From NCBI RefSeq assembly GCF_036347055.1, contig NZ_CP108882.1:1860001-1924000 (forward strand): a stretch of DNA of 64,000 nt. Reading direction: 5' to 3'. Positions within the stretch are counted from its first letter, which is position 1, and each line of letters opens with the position of its first letter. Source of the DNA: Streptomyces sp. NBC_00820. Lineage in GTDB: Bacteria > Actinomycetota > Actinomycetes > Streptomycetales > Streptomycetaceae. The notes under the pieces were generated by a model that saw only the letters and a program-made list of their open reading frames with translations, was not told the origin of the DNA and made no database searches. Below, one piece after another: positions 16,302 through 27,461 of this stretch. Position numbers and translations under genes: made by a program.

Positions 16302-17492
16302 TCACCGGAAGGCGTCGAGACCGGTGAGCGCCTTGCCCAGCACCAGCTGGTGCATCTCGACGGTGCCCTCGTAGGTGAGCACCGACTCGAGGTTGGTCGC
16401 GTGCCGCATCACGGGGTATTCGAGGGAGATCCCGTTGGCGCCGAGGATCGTCCGTGCCGTGCGGCAGATCTCGATGGCCTCGCGGACGTTGTTGAGCTTG
16501 CCGAAGCTGACCTGCTCGGGACGCAGGCGGCCGGCGTCCATCCGGCGCCCCAGGTGGTGGGCGAGCAGGATTCCCTTGTGCAGTTCGACCGCCATGTCGG
16601 CGAGCTTGGCCTGCGTGAGCTGGAAGCCGCCGATGGGCCGCCCGAACTGCTCACGCGTCTTCGCGTACTCCAGGGCCGCCTCGAAGCTGCTGCGCGCCGC
16701 GCCCATCGCGCCCCAGACAATGCCGTAGCGGGCGTGCGAGAGGCAGCTGAGCGGTCCGCGCAGGCCGGTGACCTCCGGCAGGACGGCGGTGGCCGGCAGG
16801 CGTACGTCGTCGAGGACGAGTTCGCTGGTGACGGAGGCGCGCAGGGACCACTTGTGCTTGATCTCGGGCGCCGAGAAGCCGCGGCTGTCCGTCGGTACGA
16901 CGAAGCCGCGGATGCCGTCCTCGGTCTGCGCCCAGACCACGGCCACCCCGGCGACCGACCCGTTGGTGATCCACATCTTGCGGCCGTTCAGCATCCAGTC
17001 CGTGCCGTCGCGCTTGGCGTGGGTGCGCATGGCGGCGGGGTCGGAGCCGGCGTCGGGTTCGGTGAGCCCGAAGCAGCCGATCACCTCGCCGGCGGCCATG
17101 CGCGGCAGCCACTCCTGCTTCTGCTCCTCGCTGCCGAAGCGGTGGATGGCGTACATCGCGAGGGAGCCCTGCACGGAGACCAGGGAGCGGATGCCCGAGT
17201 CGGCGGCCTCCAGCTCCAGGCAGGCCAGGCCGTACTGCACGGCCGTCGCGCCCGCGCAGCCGTACCCGGTCAGGGACATGCCGAGGGCACCGATGCCGCC
17301 GAGTTCGCGGGCGAGGTCCCTGATGCCGGGCAGCTCGCCCTTCTCGTACCAGTCGGCGACGTACGGCAGCACCCGGTCCGCCGCCCAGCGGCGCACGGTG
17401 TCCCGGACGGCCAGGTCCTCCGGGTCCAGGAGGTCGTCGATCCCGAGCGGATCGGCGGCGTCGAACGGGGGCAGCTTCGCGGACGCGGACAT
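16302..17492 (-). CDS. gcdH: Acyl-CoA dehydrogenase, probably glutaryl-CoA dehydrogenase
   Basis: This 396-residue protein starts at ATG 17492 with GGAGGG upstream; the longer open frame before it is low-complexity. It has the three-part acyl-CoA dehydrogenase fold with the FAD-binding signature GCFGLTEPDAGSDP and WITNGSVAGVAVVWA. The catalytic base Glu375 lies in TYEGTVEMHQ, the position used by glutaryl- and isovaleryl-type enzymes. The motif RGPLSCLSHARYGIVWG closely resembles glutaryl-CoA dehydrogenases, which convert glutaryl-CoA to crotonyl-CoA in lysine and tryptophan breakdown. Electrons would pass to electron-transfer flavoprotein. Substrate assignment is by family similarity. Confidence 0.85.
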   Translation of the reverse strand: MSASAKLPPFDAADPLGIDDLLDPEDLAVRDTVRRWAADRVLPYVADWYEKGELPGIRDLARELGGIGALGMSLTGYGCAGATAVQYGLACLELEAADSGIRSLVSVQGSLAMYAIHRFGSEEQKQEWLPRMAAGEVIGCFGLTEPDAGSDPAAMRTHAKRDGTDWMLNGRKMWITNGSVAGVAVVWAQTEDGIRGFVVPTDSRGFSAPEIKHKWSLRASVTSELVLDDVRLPATAVLPEVTGLRGPLSCLSHARYGIVWGAMGAARSSFEAALEYAKTREQFGRPIGGFQLTQAKLADMAVELHKGILLAHHLGRRMDAGRLRPEQVSFGKLNNVREAIEICRTARTILGANGISLEYPVMRHATNLESVLTYEGTVEMHQLVLGKALTGLDAFR

Positions 17493-17637
17493 GGGGCACC
17501 CTCCGGCACAGTGCGGCACACGGAAACTAGCAGCGCTAGTTAAGTCGTCGCGGGCGACGTTACGGTGCAGTGTCCCGCACGTCCAGAGCGGGCACGCCGC
17601 GCCGGGCGGGGATCGCCGGGCCGCGGGCCGGGCCGGG

Positions 17638-19254
17638 TCAGGCGGAGACCTTCGGCTTCTCGGCCTCGCGCGGGGCGGGCAGCTCGACCTCGGTGGCCTC
17701 GTCACCGCTCTCGCCGCACTGCATGATCCGGGGCAGCCGCAGCGCCATGACGGCGCCCAGCAGCAGCAGACCGGCGCTGACCAGCAGCGTCATGTGCAGC
17801 CCGTGCACGAAGGAGTCGCGGGCCGCGTGCCGCAGCGCGGCCCCGGCGGCGCCGCCGAGCCGTCCGGCGATGTCGTCGGCCTCGCCGAGCGAGTGGGCCG
17901 CCGCGCCCGAATCGCGCGCGGAGACACCCGGCACCGAGGCGAGTCCGGGCGCGTACGCGGCGTTCATCACGCTGCCGAGCAGCGCGATCCCGATGCCGGC
18001 GCCCAGCTGGTAGGAGGTCTCACCGATCGCGGCCGCCCCGCCGGCCCGGTCCGCCGGGCATTCGCTGAGCATCGACTCGTACGCCGCGAAGAGAGTGGTC
18101 TCCAGGCCGAAGCCGAGCAGCACGAAGCCGGACAGCAGCAGGGTCTCGTTGTCGGTGCCGCCCATGCCGGTCAGCATGAGGACCGCCGCGGCGGTGAGAC
18201 AGAAGCCGGCGCAGACCATCCGGCGCGGCCCGAAGCGGCGCAGCATCCGCGCGCCGGCGAGGCCCGCGGCCATCGCCGCGATGGTCAGGGGCAGCAGCCT
18301 GAGGCCGGTCGCCAGCGGGGACAGGCCCAGCACCAGTTGCAGGTACTGCGCCGCGATCAGCTCCAGGCCCACCAGCGCGAGCATCGCCAGCACGATGCAG
18401 CCCACCGAGGTGGAGAACGCGGGCCGCCGGAACATCCGCAGGTCCACCAGCGGATGCGGGCGGCGCCCCTGGCGTCGTACGAAGAAGAAGAGGAGCGCCG
18501 CGCCCGCCAGCAGCGGCAGCAGGGTGAGGGGGCTCGCCACCGGCCCGCCACCGCCGAGCCGCTTCACACCGAGTACGACGCCGAACAGACCGGCCGCCGC
18601 CATCAGCGCGCCGGCCACGTCCCAGGGGCCGTCGTGCGCGCCGCGGGACTCGGGCAGGAGGATCCGCCCGACCGGGAGGCTCACCAGCATCAGCGGGATG
18701 TTGACCAGGAAGACCGAACCCCACCAGAAGTGCTCCAGCAGGAAGCCGCCGAGCAGCGGGCCGGCCGCGGCGCCGACGGCGGCGACCGCGCTCCAGACGC
18801 CGATGGCGAGGGCGCGCTCACGCCGGTCGGGGAAGACCTGGCGGAGGATCGACAGGGTCGCGGGCATGATCATGGCTCCGCCGACGCCGAGCAGCGCGCG
18901 GGCGAGGATCAGGGTCTCGGCGCTCTGCGCGAAGGCGGCGACGGCGGAGGCGACGCCGAAGAGGGCGTAGCCGCACAGCAGGACGCGTCTTCGGCCGACG
19001 CGGTCGCCCAGCGTGCCGAACAGGATCAGCAGCGAGGCGCAGACGAGCGGATAGACGTCGACGATCCAGAGCAGCGATATGGCGCCGGGCCTGAGGTCCT
19101 CGGTGACGGCGGGGACCGCCACGTGCAGCACGGTCGCGTCGACGGCGACGAGCAGCAGGCTGACGCAGAGCACGACGAGCACGACCCAGCGGTTGGCACT
19201 GGCCCCGGCCGCCCGACAGCGCTGCCGGACGGCAGCGGTGGTCGTCCCGGACAT
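17638..19254 (-). CDS. MFS multidrug exporter, EmrB/QacA (DHA2) type
   Basis: This 538-residue integral membrane protein starts at ATG 19254 with GGGAGG upstream. About 14 hydrophobic helices are visible. Helix 1 contains LLLVAVDATVLHVAVPAV, the DHA2 family motif. The cytosolic loop 2-3 motif GTLGDRVGRRRVLL and the antiporter motif C (GAAAGPLLGG) are intact. Proton-driven export of hydrophobic or cationic compounds from the cell is the family role; no substrate can be assigned. No TetR or MarR regulator lies alongside. The C-terminal loop before the last helix is long and extracellular. Confidence 0.88.
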   Translation of the reverse strand: MSGTTTAAVRQRCRAAGASANRWVVLVVLCVSLLLVAVDATVLHVAVPAVTEDLRPGAISLLWIVDVYPLVCASLLILFGTLGDRVGRRRVLLCGYALFGVASAVAAFAQSAETLILARALLGVGGAMIMPATLSILRQVFPDRRERALAIGVWSAVAAVGAAAGPLLGGFLLEHFWWGSVFLVNIPLMLVSLPVGRILLPESRGAHDGPWDVAGALMAAAGLFGVVLGVKRLGGGGPVASPLTLLPLLAGAALLFFFVRRQGRRPHPLVDLRMFRRPAFSTSVGCIVLAMLALVGLELIAAQYLQLVLGLSPLATGLRLLPLTIAAMAAGLAGARMLRRFGPRRMVCAGFCLTAAAVLMLTGMGGTDNETLLLSGFVLLGFGLETTLFAAYESMLSECPADRAGGAAAIGETSYQLGAGIGIALLGSVMNAAYAPGLASVPGVSARDSGAAAHSLGEADDIAGRLGGAAGAALRHAARDSFVHGLHMTLLVSAGLLLLGAVMALRLPRIMQCGESGDEATEVELPAPREAEKPKVSA

Positions 19255-19511
19255 ACGTACCTCCCAGATGATCCCTCGCGTGCGGCGGATCGGCGGGGTG
19301 GGGACTCCCCGTCGTACGGCCGGAGAAGTGTGGGGCTCCGGTCGCCGCGAACCCACGCGGGTGGCTCGTCAGCGTACGCGAGTTCGCCCTGCGGACACGT
19401 GGTGGACATCTCACGCGTCCGACCGAACCCGTGTGGCGTACGCCACTTCGTCCCCTCTTGACCACACCGGTGTGGACCGTGCGGTTCTCCGGCCGGTCGA
19501 TAATCGAGCCC

Positions 19512-20873
19512 GTGACCGAACTCGCGACGCGCGTGGCCCCGCCCCACGCCCCACTCCTGCGCCGGGCGGCTCCGGCCCTCCTCGGGTACGCGGCCGTGCG
19601 TGCCCTGGGCCTGCTCGTCCTGGCGGTGTGGAGCGCCGCGCGCGGCAAGAGCGCGTACACGCTGCTGACCGCGCGCTGGGACTCGCTCTGGTACGCGCGG
19701 GTCGCCGAGGGGGGATACGGCTACGAGGTACGGCTGCCGAACGGTGACGTCCACTCCGACCTGGCCTTCTTCCCGCTGCTGCCCTGGCTGGAACGACTGC
19801 TGCACGCGGTCGCGCCGTTGTCGTACGCGGACGCCGGTTTCGTCGTCAGCCTGCTCGCCTCCCTGGCCGCGGCCGCGGGGATCTTCGCCGTCGCGGAGCG
19901 GGTGTACGGGGCACGGGCGGGAGTCTGCGCGGTGCTGCTGTGGGCGGTGCTGCCGGTCGGGATCGTGCAGTCGATGGCGTACAGCGAGTCCCTGTTCACG
20001 GCGCTGGCCGCCTGGTCGCTGTACGCGGTGCTGACCGGCCGGTGGGTGACGGCGGGTCTGCTCGCGGCACTGGCGGGACTGACCCGGCCGGTGGGGCTCG
20101 CGGTGGTCGCGGCGGTGTGGGTGACGGGCGTGATCTCGTTCGTGCGAGAGCGAAGCGCGCCGAGCGCGCACGGCGCGCGGGACGCCGAACACGCCCTTGC
20201 GGCGGTGAGCGAAACCCCCGCGAGGCGCGTTCGGCACGCGAACGGCGCGCACGACTCCACGCGCGCCCTCCCTCCCGGGACCGGCACCTCCGCCACTCCG
20301 CCGCCCTCACCGCCCTCACCATCTCTGCCGTCCTCACCGAGCGCCCCCGCCCCTGCCTCTCCACCGGCCGCCTCCGCCGCGCGCCGCGCTCTCGGCATGG
20401 CCCTCGCCCCGTTGGGTGCCGCCGGCTATGTCCTGTGGGTCGGACACCGGACCGGCAAGGGGCCGCTCGGGTATCTGGACGTGCAGGCCGGGTGGCGCAA
20501 CGGCTTCGACGGCGGCTACGCGTTCGCCCGGTTCGTGGCCGACAAGTTCACGTCATTTCCGTCGGCCCTCGCCGGCCTCGGCCTGATCGTCGGCGTCGCC
20601 CTGCTGATCCGGCTCTACGTGACCTGCGTGCGGCAACGCCAGCCCCTCGCGCTGCTGGTGTACACGGGTGTCGTCCTGGCGCTCGCCCTGTGCGCGTCGA
20701 GCTACTTCGGATCGAAGCCGCGGCTGCTTCTGCCCGCGTTCCCCGTGCTGTTCCCCCTCGCCCGGGCCCTCGCGCACCCGCGCACCGCGCGGTCGGCGCT
20801 GGTCACGGCGGGCGTGGCGGCCGCCGCCGCGGCCTACGGCGCCCTCTGGCTGAACGGCTCCGGCCCTCCATGA
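19512..20873 (+). CDS. GT-C-like membrane glycosyltransferase (mannosyltransferase family)
   Basis: This 453-residue polytopic protein starts at GTG 19512. Early residues include TARWDSLWYARVAEGGYGY, an Asp-containing first extracellular loop typical of GT-C dolichyl- or polyprenyl-phosphate-mannose-dependent enzymes (PIG-V-like). FFPLLPWLERLL and SMAYSESLFTALAAWSLYA follow, also a PIG-V-like pattern. About ten hydrophobic helices are visible. A roughly 90-residue Ala/Pro/Ser-rich cytosolic or periplasmic insert (about 205-300) breaks the protein in two and looks disordered. It probably transfers a sugar to an extracytoplasmic acceptor. Acceptor and donor are not determined. Confidence 0.7.
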   Translation: MTELATRVAPPHAPLLRRAAPALLGYAAVRALGLLVLAVWSAARGKSAYTLLTARWDSLWYARVAEGGYGYEVRLPNGDVHSDLAFFPLLPWLERLLHAVAPLSYADAGFVVSLLASLAAAAGIFAVAERVYGARAGVCAVLLWAVLPVGIVQSMAYSESLFTALAAWSLYAVLTGRWVTAGLLAALAGLTRPVGLAVVAAVWVTGVISFVRERSAPSAHGARDAEHALAAVSETPARRVRHANGAHDSTRALPPGTGTSATPPPSPPSPSLPSSPSAPAPASPPAASAARRALGMALAPLGAAGYVLWVGHRTGKGPLGYLDVQAGWRNGFDGGYAFARFVADKFTSFPSALAGLGLIVGVALLIRLYVTCVRQRQPLALLVYTGVVLALALCASSYFGSKPRLLLPAFPVLFPLARALAHPRTARSALVTAGVAAAAAAYGALWLNGSGPP

Positions 20874-21111
20874 TCGACTTCGGAACCTCCGTGAGCAGCC
20901 CCTGAATTCCGCGCCATGATTCGGTGAACGCATTCATAAGTGGCATATAAGCGCCACCCGGCATGATCAAAGGAATTGCGGTGTGCGGGCCCGACGGATT
21001 GCCGAATCTCGCGAATTCGGACGGGCCTTGAGAGGTTTCCCACATCACATCGTCATCACAAAGCCCCTGTTACGACCGGGTACACACCTCACTCGCTGTA
21101 ACGTCGTTTGG

Positions 21112-22140
21112 GTGCGTACCAAACGAAACCTCACCCGGAGTCTGGACCGGGTGTTCGCCAGGCTGGATCGTGAGCCGGAACGACCGGCTCACATCGATGT
21201 GCCGAGGATGAGCCGGCACCGGGTCGTTCTGTTCTCCTCGACCCTGGCCTTCTACCTGGCGATCGTGTGGGCCGTGATCACCACCTCATGGCTGGTCAGG
21301 CTCGACTGGCGGGTCATGTTCTTCCGGCCGTACCAGCAGTGGCCGCAGATCCACGCCTTCCTCGACTACTACGTGGTGCTCGGCCAGCGCGGCCCCACCG
21401 CCGTCATGGTCGCGGCCTGGCTCGGCTGGCGCTCCTGGCGTCAGCACACGATCCGCCCGCTGCTCACCCTGGCCGCCTCACTGCTGCTGCTGAACATCAC
21501 GGTCGGGGCCGCCAAGCTCGGCATGGGGCGGCTCGGTCCGCACTACGCGACCGTGATCGGCTCGAACGAGATGGCCCGCGGCGGCGATATATTTCCCAGC
21601 GGCCACACCGCCAACGCGGTCGTGACCTGGGGGATCCTGGCCTATCTGGCCTCCACCCCGAGAGCGCGCCGCTGGCTGTCCGCGCTCTCCGCCGTCACCT
21701 CGCTCGGCGTCGGACTCACCACCGTCTACCTCGGTACGCACTGGCTGAGCGACGTGCTGCTGGGCTGGGCCGCGGGACTGCTGATCATGCTCGCGCTGCC
21801 CTGGTTCGAGCCGTTGATCGCCAGGACCGAGGCGGCACTGTTCTCCCTCCGCGACCGCTGGCGCGACCGCCGCATCCGGCCCCTGCCGGCACCTGCCGTA
21901 CCGGTCACCCCGGTGGCGCTCAGGCCGCTCGCCACGGCCGCCGAGCAGGCCTCAGCACCGGCACGCGAGCCGGTGGCGGCCGGGCGCGGTGCCCGGGCCC
22001 CGATCCATATGGCGCCCGGTCCGCACACGGCCCGTTCCGAGCGCAGCCCGGTCACCCCGGCGGGCAGCCGGCGCCCGCCGCACGCCGACCGGCTTCCGCG
22101 CGGTTCCTCCCCGTCGGCCCGCCCCCTCACGGGCGGCTGA
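21112..22140 (+). CDS. PAP2-superfamily phosphatase, membrane-bound
   Basis: This 342-residue protein is taken from GTG 21112; earlier in-frame starts lie in a non-coding-looking, less GC-rich stretch. Five or six hydrophobic helices are present. All three phosphatase motifs are visible: KLGMGRLGP (motif 1, an imperfect KxxxxxxRP), the PSGH motif in GGDIFPSGHTANAV, and YLGTHWLSDVLLGWAAG with the catalytic His and Asp. Members dephosphorylate phosphatidic acid or undecaprenyl pyrophosphate on the outer membrane face. The last 80 residues are Pro/Ala/Arg-rich and disordered. Neither the substrate nor the start codon is certain. Confidence 0.82.
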   Translation: MRTKRNLTRSLDRVFARLDREPERPAHIDVPRMSRHRVVLFSSTLAFYLAIVWAVITTSWLVRLDWRVMFFRPYQQWPQIHAFLDYYVVLGQRGPTAVMVAAWLGWRSWRQHTIRPLLTLAASLLLLNITVGAAKLGMGRLGPHYATVIGSNEMARGGDIFPSGHTANAVVTWGILAYLASTPRARRWLSALSAVTSLGVGLTTVYLGTHWLSDVLLGWAAGLLIMLALPWFEPLIARTEAALFSLRDRWRDRRIRPLPAPAVPVTPVALRPLATAAEQASAPAREPVAAGRGARAPIHMAPGPHTARSERSPVTPAGSRRPPHADRLPRGSSPSARPLTGG

Positions 22141-22192
22141 CGCTCCCACACGGCGGCGGGTCCGGTACGCACACACCGCCCCGCCCGGCAGA

Positions 22193-22225
22193 AGGCCCCG
22201 CTTCCCGCACCGGGAAGCGGGGCCT
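22193..22225. terminator. Bidirectional terminator hairpin
   Basis: Perfect 15-bp arms (22193-22207 and 22211-22225) with a CAC loop separate the convergent PAP2 gene and the I78-like gene. Confidence 0.8.
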
Positions 22226-22255
22226 CGCGCGTACGACGACCCGACGGAGGCCTGG

Positions 22256-22471
22256 TCAGCCCTTCCAGGCGCGGGCCACCCGGCCGTCCCGCACCTCGAA
22301 GTTGAGCCTGCCGAACCGGTACTCCATGGTGATGATCCCGCCCGGCGGCAGCGACCGCACCGTGGACCACCCCCGTTCCCGGGCGAGCCGCTCGGCCTGC
22401 GCCAGGTCGAGGCCGACGTACCCCTCCGGACTGTCCTTCGGCTCCTCGGGCGGAGTGGGAATCGATGTCAT
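22256..22471 (-). CDS. Small I78-like peptidase inhibitor domain protein
   Basis: This 71-residue protein has the I78 inhibitor pattern: GLDLAQAERLARERGW, then a variable Pro-Pro-Gly loop, then ITMEYRFGRLNFEVRDGRVARAWKG. The C-terminal half strongly resembles the conserved YRxxRLNxxxD segment of that family. No signal peptide is present, so it would be cytosolic or exported unconventionally. Family members inhibit serine proteases. The window encodes two secreted serine proteases, but they lie 13 kb away and a link is speculative. Confidence 0.65.
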   Translation of the reverse strand: MTSIPTPPEEPKDSPEGYVGLDLAQAERLARERGWSTVRSLPPGGIITMEYRFGRLNFEVRDGRVARAWKG

Positions 22472-22850
22472 GCGGCCACGCTAGGCCGCATCGGGCGGCG
22501 GCGGAAGCCGGGCCCGTGACAGGTCCCCGGGGGTTCCTCTCCCGTCACACTTCTGTCACAGCTTCCGGTCGCCCGTTTCCTTCGAACTCCGTCACACGAA
22601 CGAGGGTTTCCGTTCGCCTTCCCGGGGTAATCGAACAGAATTCCCGCGTGTCGGAGTGACCCTCCGAATTACCCGGCGGAAAGTGCCGGAGTGGTCAACG
22701 CGGCGGGTCCCGAACGTGATTCCCCCGGAATCCGTCGCCGGACCGCAGGAGCTGACGCCGCATAGGAAATTCACGGATTCAGCACACAACCGCCGTGCGC
22801 TGCCCACCGGAGCGCTCGGCCGCGCGGGGATCCGAAGGGGCGAGCGAGCG
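22472..22850. other. Spacer upstream of the cytochrome oxidase subunit I gene
   Basis: This 379-bp region between divergent genes is lower in GC around 22560-22680. An open frame continues into it from the oxidase gene but lacks coding character and a ribosome site. No riboswitch or clear operator was recognised. Confidence 0.5.
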
Positions 22851-24539
22851 ATGGGCACCGACACCGTAGGGGCGGCGGTACGGCCGGAGCGGCGCGGGCG
22901 GGCGGGGCGGGTGGCCGTGGACTGGCTCACCACCACCGACCACAAGAAGATCGGCCATCTGTACCTGATCACGGCGTTCGCGTTCTTCCTGGCCGGCGGT
23001 GTGATGGCGCTGCTGATGCGGGCCGAGCTGGCCCGGCCCGGGCTGCAGATCATCGACGCCGACCAGTACAACCAGCTCTTCACGCTGCACGGCACGATCA
23101 TGCTCCTGCTGTTCGCGACCCCGAGCTTCGCGGGCTTCGCCAACGAGCTGATGCCGCTGCAGATCGGCGCCCCGGACGTGGCGTTCCCCCGCCTGAACAT
23201 GCTGTCGTACTGGCTCTTCCTGTTCGGCGGCCTGATCGTGCTGGGTTCGCTGCTGACGCCCGCCGGGCCGGCGGCGTTCGGCTGGTTCGCCTACGCGCCG
23301 CTCAACGACGCCAGGCACTCCCCCGGCCCCGGCCCCGATCTGTGGATCATGGGGCTCGCGCTGTCCGGCTTCGGGACGATCCTCGGCGCCGTCAACTTCA
23401 TCACCACGATCCTCGGCATGCGCGCGCCCGGCATGACGATGTTCCGGATGCCGGTCTTCACCTGGAACACGCTGTTCACGTCGGTCCTGGTCCTGATGGC
23501 GTTCCCGGTGCTGGCGGCGGACCTGCTGGTCCTGGAGGCCGACCGGCGGTTCGGCTCGCAGGTGTTCGCCGCGGCCAACGGCGGGGCGCTGCTGTGGCAG
23601 CACCTGTTCTGGTTCTTCGGGCACCCCGAGGTCTACATCATCGCGCTGCCGTTCTTCGGGATCATCACGGAGATCATCCCCGTCTTCAGCCGCAAGCCGG
23701 TCTTCGGCTATCTGACGCTGGTCGGCGCGACCATGGCGATCACCGGCCTTTCGATCGTGGTGTGGGCGCACCACATGTTCGCCACGGGCGCGGTGCTGCT
23801 GCCGTACTTCTCCTTCATGTCCTTCCTGATCGCGGTCCCGACGGGCGTGAAGTTCTTCAACTGGACCGGGACGATGATCCAGGGCTCGCTGTCCTTCGAG
23901 ACGCCGATGCTGTGGGCGACGGGCTTCCTGATGACGTTCCTGCTCGGCGGCCTGACCGGCGTCATCCTGGCCTCGCCGCCGATGGACTTCCACGTCACCG
24001 ACTCGTACTTCGTGGTCGCCCACTTCCACTACGTCGTCTTCGGCACGGTGGTCTTCGCGGTGTTCGCGGGCTTCTCCTTCTGGTGGCCCAAGTTCACCGG
24101 GAAGATGCTCGACGAGCGGCTCGGGAAGATCCACTTCTGGACGCTGTTCGTCGGCTTCCACGCCACGTTCCTGGTGCAGCACTGGCTGGGCGCGGAGGGC
24201 ATGCCCCGCCGGTACGCCGACTATCTCGCCGCCGACGGCTTCACCGCGCTCAACACGGTCTCCACCATCGGCTCCTTCCTGCTGGGGCTGTCCACGCTGC
24301 CGTTCCTCTACAACGTCTGGAAGACCGCGAAGTACGGCGTGCGGGTCGAGGTGGACGACCCCTGGGGCTACGGCCGCTCACTGGAGTGGGCGACCTCCTG
24401 TCCGCCGCCCCGGCACAACTTCGTCACCCTGCCCCGGATCCGCTCCGAGTCCCCGGCGTTCGACCTGCATCACCCGGAGTTCGCCGCGGGGGCCCCCGGG
24501 GCCGGCCGGGAGCCTCGGACCGGCCCCCGGCCGTCCTGA
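22851..24539 (+). CDS. ctaD: Cytochrome c oxidase subunit I (heme-copper oxidase), orphan copy
   Basis: This 562-residue protein with 12 membrane helices starts at ATG 22851. Residues GHLYL and [10 protein letters not shown] carry the low-spin heme His. [10 protein letters not shown] and [11 protein letters not shown] carry the three CuB His ligands, with the Tyr of the HPEVY motif available for the His-Tyr crosslink. [12 protein letters not shown] carries the heme a3 and a-type ligands. It reduces oxygen at the membrane as part of an aa3 oxidase. Genes for subunits II, III and IV are absent nearby, so it is probably a second ctaD paralogue that borrows partner subunits from the main cta cluster. 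The C-terminus is Pro/Gly-rich. Confidence 0.9.
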   Translation: MGTDTVGAAVRPERRGRAGRVAVDWLTTTDHKKIGHLYLITAFAFFLAGGVMALLMRAELARPGLQIIDADQYNQLFTLHGTIMLLLFATPSFAGFANELMPLQIGAPDVAFPRLNMLSYWLFLFGGLIVLGSLLTPAGPAAFGWFAYAPLNDARHSPGPGPDLWIMGLALSGFGTILGAVNFITTILGMRAPGMTMFRMPVFTWNTLFTSVLVLMAFPVLAADLLVLEADRRFGSQVFAAANGGALLWQHLFWFFGHPEVYIIALPFFGIITEIIPVFSRKPVFGYLTLVGATMAITGLSIVVWAHHMFATGAVLLPYFSFMSFLIAVPTGVKFFNWTGTMIQGSLSFETPMLWATGFLMTFLLGGLTGVILASPPMDFHVTDSYFVVAHFHYVVFGTVVFAVFAGFSFWWPKFTGKMLDERLGKIHFWTLFVGFHATFLVQHWLGAEGMPRRYADYLAADGFTALNTVSTIGSFLLGLSTLPFLYNVWKTAKYGVRVEVDDPWGYGRSLEWATSCPPPRHNFVTLPRIRSESPAFDLHHPEFAAGAPGAGREPRTGPRPS

Positions 24540-24729
24540 CCGGCCCGACGCCGGCCCGACGGCTGCCCGATGGCTCCCGGCGGGGCCGACAGGGCCGGAG
24601 GGGTCGACAGGGTCGACAGGGTCGACAGGGGGCGGCGGTATCGCCGGACGGCCGCCGCCCTCGTCGCGCACGGGGCAGCGGCCGCACCGGGTCAGGAGAC
24701 CGGCACGGTGACCGGTGTCCGTCGCCGGC

Positions 24730-26000
<1,271 letters not shown>

Positions 26001-26813
26001 GTGCCGCGCATGCTCGACGTGAGTGACGCCGTACGCGCCGAGATCGGCGACGAAGAAGCCGACCGGCTGCTCGCCGGAGAGAACGCCCCGGGCAGTTACG
26101 ACTGCACGTCCTGCCGCACCCCGGGCGACTCCGAGCAGGAGCTCACCAGCACCGTTCTGTTCGTCGGCGACGAGACCGCCGTGCTCGCATTCGCCCACGC
26201 CGGCTGCCTGCCCTCCCAGGTCGTCCAGGTCACCGAGGAGCAGCTGCAGGGCGCCGCCCGCTCCATCGGCGACGGGGTCTCCCCGGCCGGCGGGCCGGAC
26301 GGGACGGCGCAGGCGCAGGCGCAGGCGCAGGCCGCACCCGAGCAGGCCGTGCTCGGCGTGACCAGCGGACTCGTTCTGATCGAGGGCGAGTTGCACCCGG
26401 CCCTCGTGGTCGAGCCGACCACGCCGATCGCGCGCCCGGGCACCGCCGGCGCCGGCGACGACTTCCTGCCGCTGCTCATCGAGCAGGGCTTCATGCCGAT
26501 GACCGAGCTGACGTCCGTCCCGCCGGTGCTGCACGGCTGGTCGGTGCTGCTCGCGGTGGGCCAACTGCACGCGGTGCTCCAGCCCGGGGCCAACGCGGCG
26601 CAGCCGGTGGCCTGGTGGCAGGCGCACCAGCCGCTCCAGGTCACGGACAACTGGCGGGCCGCCGCGAACAAGCACCAGCAGGTGCTGATGTTCGCGGCGC
26701 CGGTCGGGTCGATCGGGCGGCAGCCCCGGGAGGACCTGCTGCGGATGTCCCTCGACAAGGCGGCGGCGCAGGGCAGGCTGGTGGCGGCGGCGCTGCCGCT
26801 CGCTGGAATCTGA
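26001..26813 (+). CDS. Conserved hypothetical protein with CxxC and Ala-Gln repeat
   Basis: This 270-residue protein is taken from GTG 26001 behind GGGAG. An N-terminal segment (about 1-95) has YDCTSCRTPG, a CxxC pair that could bind zinc. A short AQAQAQAQA tract (encoded by perfect GCGCAG repeats at about 26306-26330) links it to a C-terminal globular domain with LIEGELHPALVVEPTTPI, GWSVLLAVGQLHAVLQPG and VAWWQAHQPLQV motifs. I do not recognise a characterised family. It has no signal peptide or membrane helix, and its function is unknown. Confidence 0.7.
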   Translation: MPRMLDVSDAVRAEIGDEEADRLLAGENAPGSYDCTSCRTPGDSEQELTSTVLFVGDETAVLAFAHAGCLPSQVVQVTEEQLQGAARSIGDGVSPAGGPDGTAQAQAQAQAAPEQAVLGVTSGLVLIEGELHPALVVEPTTPIARPGTAGAGDDFLPLLIEQGFMPMTELTSVPPVLHGWSVLLAVGQLHAVLQPGANAAQPVAWWQAHQPLQVTDNWRAAANKHQQVLMFAAPVGSIGRQPREDLLRMSLDKAAAQGRLVAAALPLAGI

Positions 26814-26984
26814 GCACGGCCGGGAGCGAAGAGTCGCGGACGAAGAGCCGGGCGCGGCGGCGGCCGCGGGCGCGTGGTCGCCGACCGCGTCCACGCGGCG
26901 CAGTCGCATGCCGCTGCGGCCTCGCGCCCCTGAACGGGGGCTTCCGGGCCGCATCCCTTTGGGTGCGCCGTCGTTTGGACATAC

Positions 26985-27383
26985 GTGCACGCATACGACA
27001 TCTCCCACCGCCGGTCCGCCTTCTCGCCGGTCCCGTCCGCCCGAGCCGGGCAGGACGGGGCCGGCGGCACCTCTGCCACGCCCATCTACGACACGCTCTA
27101 CGCGGAGTGGGTCAGGACCTTCCGCACGCTGCCGGGGGACCGCAGCGGCGAGGAGGACCTGGGATTCACCGCCTTCGGGAACCTCCCGCAGAGCACGGGC
27201 TCCTACGGCGGCTACCGGCCGGGGTCGTTCAGCAGCTCCTACAGCGCCTACAGCGCCGGGGCCTACAGCGCGCGGCAGCAGTCGCAGTGGCAGCGGGTCG
27301 GCACGCTCGGGCGCCAGCAGCAGAGCGACGGCGCTCGGCCGGTGCCCGCGGCGCTGCCCCCTGCCCCACGCCGGGGCGCGTGA
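26985..27383 (+). CDS. Small Ser/Tyr/Gly-rich hypothetical protein
   Basis: This 132-residue ORF starts at GTG 26985 without a strong ribosome site, so the start is uncertain. The segment PIYDTLYAEWVRTFRTLPGDRSGEEDLGF (about 33-61) looks conserved and structured. The rest is low-complexity, with SSSYSAYSAGAYSARQQSQW (about 82-101) and a Pro/Ala tail. It is likely a Streptomyces-specific protein of unknown role. It ends just before a strong bidirectional terminator facing der. Confidence 0.6.
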   Translation: MHAYDISHRRSAFSPVPSARAGQDGAGGTSATPIYDTLYAEWVRTFRTLPGDRSGEEDLGFTAFGNLPQSTGSYGGYRPGSFSSSYSAYSAGAYSARQQSQWQRVGTLGRQQQSDGARPVPAALPPAPRRGA

Positions 27384-27390
27384 GAGACGG

Positions 27391-27427
27391 CGAAGGGCGG
27401 CCCCTGTGCTTCAGGGGCCGCCCTTCG
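27391..27427. terminator. Strong bidirectional terminator
   Basis: Perfect 16-bp arms (27391-27406 and 27412-27427) enclose the 5-base loop TGCTT between the convergent 26985 gene and der. Confidence 0.85.
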
Positions 27428-27461
27428 CCATGCGGTCGCGGCCGTGCGGCCGCCGATGCCG

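Noticed and set aside
20803..21048. Small minus-strand ORF in the spacer before the PAP2 gene
   Set aside because: The C-terminal half overlaps the glycosyltransferase-like gene, no strong ribosome site precedes it, and it has no recognised family. The spacer is merely less GC-rich.
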